From Phycisphaerales bacterium (GTDB taxonomy: Bacteria; Planctomycetota; Phycisphaerae; Phycisphaerales; SM1A02): a DNA stretch of 64,000 nt. Below, in pieces: positions 59,783-64,000 of this stretch. The position numbers and the translations under genes were made by a program. Location of the stretch: the NCBI GenBank assembly GCA_030749435.1, contig JASMKH010000002.1, forward strand, positions 1 to 64,000. The letters are read 5' to 3'. The notes under the pieces were generated by a model. The model was not told the origin of the DNA. It ran no database searches and saw only the letters and a program-made list of their open reading frames with translations. Each line of letters opens with the position of its first letter. Positions within the stretch are counted from its first letter, which is position 1.

Positions 59783-60630
59783 ATCCGATGACCGACTGGG
59801 AACTCCCCGGCAGCAGGGGCCTTCCGATTCGCGGCAGCACGCACCTGCCAGCCGAAGACCCGAGGGCGGTGATGCTGGTTGTTCATGGATTCAAGGGGTA
59901 CAAGGAGTACGGCATGTTCCCCTGGTTGGCCTCACGGTTTGCTGCCGCCGGGCACGTGGTGCATCGTGTCAATCTCTCACACTCTGGGATGGATCACGGG
60001 CACGGGGCATTCGATGACGAGGTCTTCGTGCAGGACACGTGGAACCGCGGCGTGGAGGACCTCCTGATCCTGCTCGAAGCGATCGATCGAGGACGACTGG
60101 CCGGTCAGGGCCGCGGGGCCGTCCTGTTCGGGCACAGCCGCGGCGGCGCCACGTGCCTCCTGGCGGCGGGTCGTCATGGGCGTGAGGAGGCATTCGGGCC
60201 GGTGACAGGCCTCATCTCGCTTTCAAGCCCGGCCTCGCTCAATCGGATGCCTCAGACCGACGCGGCGACGCTTCTCGAGCAGGGCACCCTGGCCACGCCT
60301 TCTTCACGGACGGGGCAGACGCTGCATATCGGGGCCGGGTGGCTCCAGGAGCAGCGAGACGACCCGGCGGGGCATGATCTGCTTCGCCAGGTGGAGTCGA
60401 TCCGGTGCCCGGTTGGCCTGATTCACGGAGCGGACGATCCGACGGTTCCCCCGAGCGACGCGGTGACCATTGCTCAGGCGAATCCCGGCAAGGTACGGGT
60501 CCATGTCGTCGGAGATGGTGACCATGTCTTCAATACGCCCAATCCATTCCCCGCCGACGGCGAGCCTTCCCCCCAACTGGCGGAAGTGTTGGCGGCCAGC
60601 ACCGAGTGGATCGACGCGTGGGTGGAGTGA
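59779..60630 (+). CDS. alpha/beta hydrolase
   Basis: 283 aa. Oxyanion-hole 'VVHGFKGYKEYGMFPWLA', nucleophile elbow 'LFGHSRGGATCLL' (Ser at ~118), acid in 'IHGADDPTVPPSDA' and His in 'DGDHVFNTPNPF': a complete triad. No signal peptide. The 'HGF.G.K..G' and 'GHSRGG' pattern resembles serine aminopeptidase- or esterase-like hydrolases. Substrate unknown. The start overlaps the idh stop by four bases. A second Met at codon 4 is also possible. Confidence 0.88.
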   Translation: MNPMTDWELPGSRGLPIRGSTHLPAEDPRAVMLVVHGFKGYKEYGMFPWLASRFAAAGHVVHRVNLSHSGMDHGHGAFDDEVFVQDTWNRGVEDLLILLEAIDRGRLAGQGRGAVLFGHSRGGATCLLAAGRHGREEAFGPVTGLISLSSPASLNRMPQTDAATLLEQGTLATPSSRTGQTLHIGAGWLQEQRDDPAGHDLLRQVESIRCPVGLIHGADDPTVPPSDAVTIAQANPGKVRVHVVGDGDHVFNTPNPFPADGEPSPQLAEVLAASTEWIDAWVE

Positions 60631-60639
60631 CCGGGGCGA

Positions 60640-63600
60640 TCAGACCGCGGCAACGGACTGGTCGACCGTTTCGACGATCGGCGGATCGGGTGACTCGGCG
60701 GCGCGAGCCGCTGCGGCCGTGCTGATTCGCCCGTCATCGCCCACCTCATCGACACGCACCGTGACTCGCTTCGATACGCCGCGTTCCGGTTGGGTCACGC
60801 CGTAGAGGCGGTCGCACGCAAGCATCGTCTGCTTGTTGTGGGTAATGACGATGAAGTGGCTGCCATCCAGGAACTGGTTCAGCGTGCCGCAGAATCGATC
60901 GACGTTTGCATCGTCGAGTGCTGCGTCGACTTCGTCGAGAATGCAGAATGGTGCTGGTCGCGACTTGAAGATGGCCAGTAGCAGTGCGACGGCAGTCATC
61001 GTCTTTTCGCCACCGGAGAGTTGGCTGATGACACGAGGCTCCTTGCCCGGCGGCTTGGCCTTGATCTCGATGCCCGACTCGAGCATGTCGACATTCCCGT
61101 CTTCATCGGGGACGAGATACAGGTCTGCATTGCCCCCGCCGAAGAGTTGGCGAAAGAGGCCGGACGTTCCGCCGAAGTGCTCACGCACCTTGATGAATGT
61201 CTCCTCGAACCGGGTGCGGCTGGCGACTTCAAGTTCATCGATCAGGGCCTCGAGTTGCTGGCGAGCGTGATCGATGTCCGCGACCTGCTCGATGAGCCCC
61301 TCGTTGCGTGCTTCGAGGTGCTGTTCTTCCTCGATTGAGTCGATGTTGACGTTGCCCAACGCCTTGATCTGATCCCGCAACGCCTTCACTTCGGCGTGCG
61401 CCGCGTCGCGGTCAAGCTCGAGTTCCGTATCGCCGGACTTCCAGTCGGGGTACTCGGCAGGAAGGTCGATGCCCAACTCATCGAGTGTCCGTTCTTCGAG
61501 GTTCTCACGATTGACCTCCGTCTCGCGGCGGGTCAACTCCAGAGCGTGGTGATCCCGCTCCAGAATGGAGTTTCTCTTTCGGGCCGACTCAAGCGCCTGC
61601 TTGGCCTCTGCGACTGCTGACTCGGCTTCCGCGACGGCCTCCGACACGGCGTCCTTCTTCCTGGTCGCCTCCGCCGCGGCGCGGCGGCTCGACTCAAGTT
61701 GGCTGTTGGCCTGCTCGATGCCTGCCTCGTACTGATCCAATTGGGCTGCGCGGCGAGTGAGCAGGTCGCGTGTCGATCGCTGCCGGTCTTCCTCGGTTTC
61801 GATGGCGGCTTCCAGGTGACGTCGTGACCGCTGCGTTGACTGGTGCTGCTCGGCCAATCGTCCGTTGTCAACGCGAGCTGCGGCCAGCGACTCCTGGGCG
61901 TCATGCAGCGTTGACCGGTGCGTCTCCGAACGAGATTCGAGATCAGAGATCGCCGCTTCGGCCTGGGCCAGCGCCGCTCCAAGTCGGTCAGATTCGGCGG
62001 CCAGAACGTCACGCTGGGCGGTGAGATCGGCGCGTCGAACCTGCAGATCGCGACGTTCGTCCTCGATCTCAGATCGCTCGTGCTGCAGCCGCGTGAGCTC
62101 GTTTGCGATGCCCTGGAGCCCGTACTCCAGATCGACGACCTGATTGCTCGCCTGCTGCAGCGCATCGGCGGCGTCTCGTCGTCGGCGGTCCGCTTCTGAC
62201 GAGGCTGACTTGAGTCCGGCGAGGTCCCGTTCGAGTCCGGCGATCCGAACATCAAAGGCGCAGACCGAGGCCTCCAGGTCCTCCATTTCCATGCGGCGCG
62301 AGATCCATCCGGCCGCCGTGGGTTGGCCGATTCTGATTCGTCCATCTGGCTCGATGACTTCGCCGCTCATGGCGGCCAGTCGCCAGTCACGCATGGATGC
62401 GCGGGAGAGATGAAGTGCCTGCTCGAATGTCGGAACAACGGCTGTGCGTCCGAGCAGACTCGTTGCGATGCCCCGGGCCTCCGGTCGCACTTCGACAAGG
62501 TCGAGTACGTGGCGCACGCCGTCGAGTCCCGGTGGAAGGGGGGTCCGGTTGTTGCCCTCGTCGAATGAACCGCCAACCGCGCACACCAGCGCAAGGTCCT
62601 GCCCGCGGCACCAATCGACCAGCCCGGAAGCAGCCTCGTCATCCTCGGCGATGACGATTTCAACGTCGCGGCCGAGGATCGTTTCGATGAGGTTCGCCCA
62701 CTCGCGTGAGGTATGCACGCAGTCACCGAGGACGCCGAGGATGTTCTTTCCGGACTCGTCGAGTGCACGCTTGACATCATCGCCAAGCCCTTCGTGGGCG
62801 TGCTGCATCTCTTCCAGCAGGTGCAGCCTCGAGCCCGCGCTGGCCCGGTCGTGGCGGACGTCGGCCAACGCATCGGCAATCGAATCGTGCCGCTTTCCGA
62901 GATCGGTGGCGTCATCGTCATGGCGGCGGAGATTCTGCTCGGCCTCTTCGACCTGGGACCTGACCCCTGAGAGCGATTCGTGGTGGGAGTGTCGCTTCGC
63001 TTCAGCACCGTCGATCTTCGCGTTGATCGACTCGATTCCGGGCTCAACCCGGTCCAATTGCTCGTCGATGGACCGGAGTCGCTCGGACGTGGCGGAGTGG
63101 TCAGCCTGAGCGGCGGCCTGACGCTCGGCGATGCCAGCCTGGCTGCGGCGGGCCTCTCTCAGTGACGCCGATGCAGCTTCAACCTCGTGTTTCGTCGTCG
63201 AGACCGTCTCGGCCAGTTCGGCGAGGCGGGACTCCGAGGAGGTCAGTTGAGCCTCGATCGACTCGGACTCCGCGGACACGCGGTCCAACTCATCGGCGAG
63301 TTCGGTGGTTCTCGATTCGATCTCGACCAGCGACTCGCGATCGGTCCTGATCTGGTCCGAGGCATCCTGTTGCTGCTGTGAAATGAATCGCACCTGTTGG
63401 AGCGATCGAGCGGCGATGGCCTCCTGTTCGGCGACGTGCCGTTCCAGTTCCACGCGGTTGTCCATCGCCTCATGGCGGCGAATGTCGGCGTCCTGCTGCG
63501 CATCCTCGAGTTCCGTGAGGGTGGTCTGCAGTGCGGTCTTCTGCTGTCCGAGATCGGCAAGCCGGCTGGTCAATCCGACCAGCCGATCCTGCAATTCGTC

Positions 63601-64000
63601 AAACTGATCAAACACGAGGTCGCGTCGAAGGTCCCGGTATCGGGCGTCAAGTTCCTGGAATGTCCGCGCCTTGCGGGCCTGGCCTCGCACGAGACGGAGA
63701 CGACGCTCGGTGTTCTCAAGCTGTTCCCGCACACGCACCAGATTGACTTCGGTGCGCTCGAGCTTCCGCTGAGACTCGACCCGACGGAGTTTGAAGCGTG
63801 CGACCCCAGCGGCTTCCTCGAGGATGGTTCTTCGTTCGGTCGGGCTCGCTTGAAGCATGGCCGAGACCCGGCCCTGCTCGATGATGCAGTATGCGGCGTT
63901 GCCGATGCCGGTATCAAGGAACAGGTCCTTGACGTCCTTGAGCCGGACCTTGCGATCATTGATGATGTACTCGCTTCGACCGTCGCGGTACAGCCGCCTT
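60640..64000 (-). CDS. smc: chromosome segregation protein SMC, N-terminus cut by the window edge
   Basis: About 1119 residues are present; the first ~100, with Walker A, lie beyond 64000. The track starts at an internal Met (63858), but the frame is open to 64000 and reads '[20 protein letters not shown]', then '[23 protein letters not shown]', the usual SMC head sequence. Two long coiled coils (~50-390 and ~560-900) flank a hinge at ~400-555 ('[12 protein letters not shown]', '[21 protein letters not shown]'). The C-terminal head has the signature '[15 protein letters not shown]' and Walker B '[19 protein letters not shown]'. SMC compacts and segregates the chromosome with ScpA/ScpB. Convergent with the hydrolase. 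Confidence 0.96.
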   Translation of the reverse strand, partial: RRLYRDGRSEYIINDRKVRLKDVKDLFLDTGIGNAAYCIIEQGRVSAMLQASPTERRTILEEAAGVARFKLRRVESQRKLERTEVNLVRVREQLENTERRLRLVRGQARKARTFQELDARYRDLRRDLVFDQFDELQDRLVGLTSRLADLGQQKTALQTTLTELEDAQQDADIRRHEAMDNRVELERHVAEQEAIAARSLQQVRFISQQQQDASDQIRTDRESLVEIESRTTELADELDRVSAESESIEAQLTSSESRLAELAETVSTTKHEVEAASASLREARRSQAGIAERQAAAQADHSATSERLRSIDEQLDRVEPGIESINAKIDGAEAKRHSHHESLSGVRSQVEEAEQNLRRHDDDATDLGKRHDSIADALADVRHDRASAGSRLHLLEEMQHAHEGLGDDVKRALDESGKNILGVLGDCVHTSREWANLIETILGRDVEIVIAEDDEAASGLVDWCRGQDLALVCAVGGSFDEGNNRTPLPPGLDGVRHVLDLVEVRPEARGIATSLLGRTAVVPTFEQALHLSRASMRDWRLAAMSGEVIEPDGRIRIGQPTAAGWISRRMEMEDLEASVCAFDVRIAGLERDLAGLKSASSEADRRRRDAADALQQASNQVVDLEYGLQGIANELTRLQHERSEIEDERRDLQVRRADLTAQRDVLAAESDRLGAALAQAEAAISDLESRSETHRSTLHDAQESLAAARVDNGRLAEQHQSTQRSRRHLEAAIETEEDRQRSTRDLLTRRAAQLDQYEAGIEQANSQLESSRRAAAEATRKKDAVSEAVAEAESAVAEAKQALESARKRNSILERDHHALELTRRETEVNRENLEERTLDELGIDLPAEYPDWKSGDTELELDRDAAHAEVKALRDQIKALGNVNIDSIEEEQHLEARNEGLIEQVADIDHARQQLEALIDELEVASRTRFEETFIKVREHFGGTSGLFRQLFGGGNADLYLVPDEDGNVDMLESGIEIKAKPPGKEPRVISQLSGGEKTMTAVALLLAIFKSRPAPFCILDEVDAALDDANVDRFCGTLNQFLDGSHFIVITHNKQTMLACDRLYGVTQPERGVSKRVTVRVDEVGDDGRISTAAAARAAESPDPPIVETVDQSVAAV

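Overview
The window looks like a chromosomal piece of a planctomycete of the Phycisphaerae type. This rests on several things seen together: a 16S rRNA gene not followed by 23S or 5S rRNA, a Ser/Thr kinase paired with an ECF sigma factor, an imuA-imuB-dnaE2 mutagenesis cassette, a fused SecDF, and two secreted proteins ending in a dockerin-like 'DxxxDGxxDxxDLL' tail. Base composition is high G+C with many GGAG-type ribosome binding sites. I saw no insertion sequence, prophage, CRISPR array or tRNA gene, although I could not run a tRNA search.

Layout. (1) 1-864: the 3' end of 16S rRNA with its own terminator, then a gene-free leader. (2) 865-2688: secreted endonuclease/exonuclease/phosphatase-family protein. 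(3) 2711-13683, minus strand: one long run tyrA > mtfA > moxR > DUF58 > lipoprotein > batA > batB > batC > batD > batE, the MoxR/Bat 'aerotolerance' envelope module fused to a tyrosine-biosynthesis gene. (4) 13820-17249: gdhA and three further genes, one an SRAP/HMCES protein. (5) 17230-20589, minus: ECF sigma factor and membrane kinase with TPR tail. (6) 20834-27811: S41-type lipoprotein, then imuA-imuB-dnaE2. (7) 27899-31022, minus: OmpA-like lipoprotein > MlaE permease > transglutaminase-fold protein that has lost its catalytic triad > tail-anchored zinc ribbon. (8) 31153-35942: amidohydrolase, secreted parallel beta-helix protein, Minf_1886-like protein, AI-2E family membrane protein. (9) 35954-41295, minus: recG > polX > ffh. 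(10) 41360-46953: xseA-xseB, prepilin peptidase, second OmpA-like lipoprotein, kup. (11) 46961-48738, minus: mlaF > mlaD. (12) 48766-56690: NUDIX > rhomboid > tgt > yajC > secDF > LysM protein. (13) 56698-60630: aldo/keto reductase, FAD oxidoreductase, NAD-type isocitrate dehydrogenase, alpha/beta hydrolase. (14) 60640-64000: smc, cut by the window edge.

Functional themes are envelope biogenesis (Bat, Mla, OmpA-like, SecDF/YajC, Ffh, LysM), genome maintenance (imu cassette, recG, polX, xseAB, smc, SRAP) and central nitrogen/carbon metabolism (gdhA, tyrA, idh). I do not see one clearly new defence or mobile system. The observations I rate highest are the dead transglutaminase inside an MlaE operon, the probable CTG start of batB, the slippage-prone glutamine-rich repeat of batC, the long imuA/imuB out-of-frame overlap, and the enlarged periplasmic domains of SecDF. 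Many starts below differ from the ORF track; the reasons are given in each entry.
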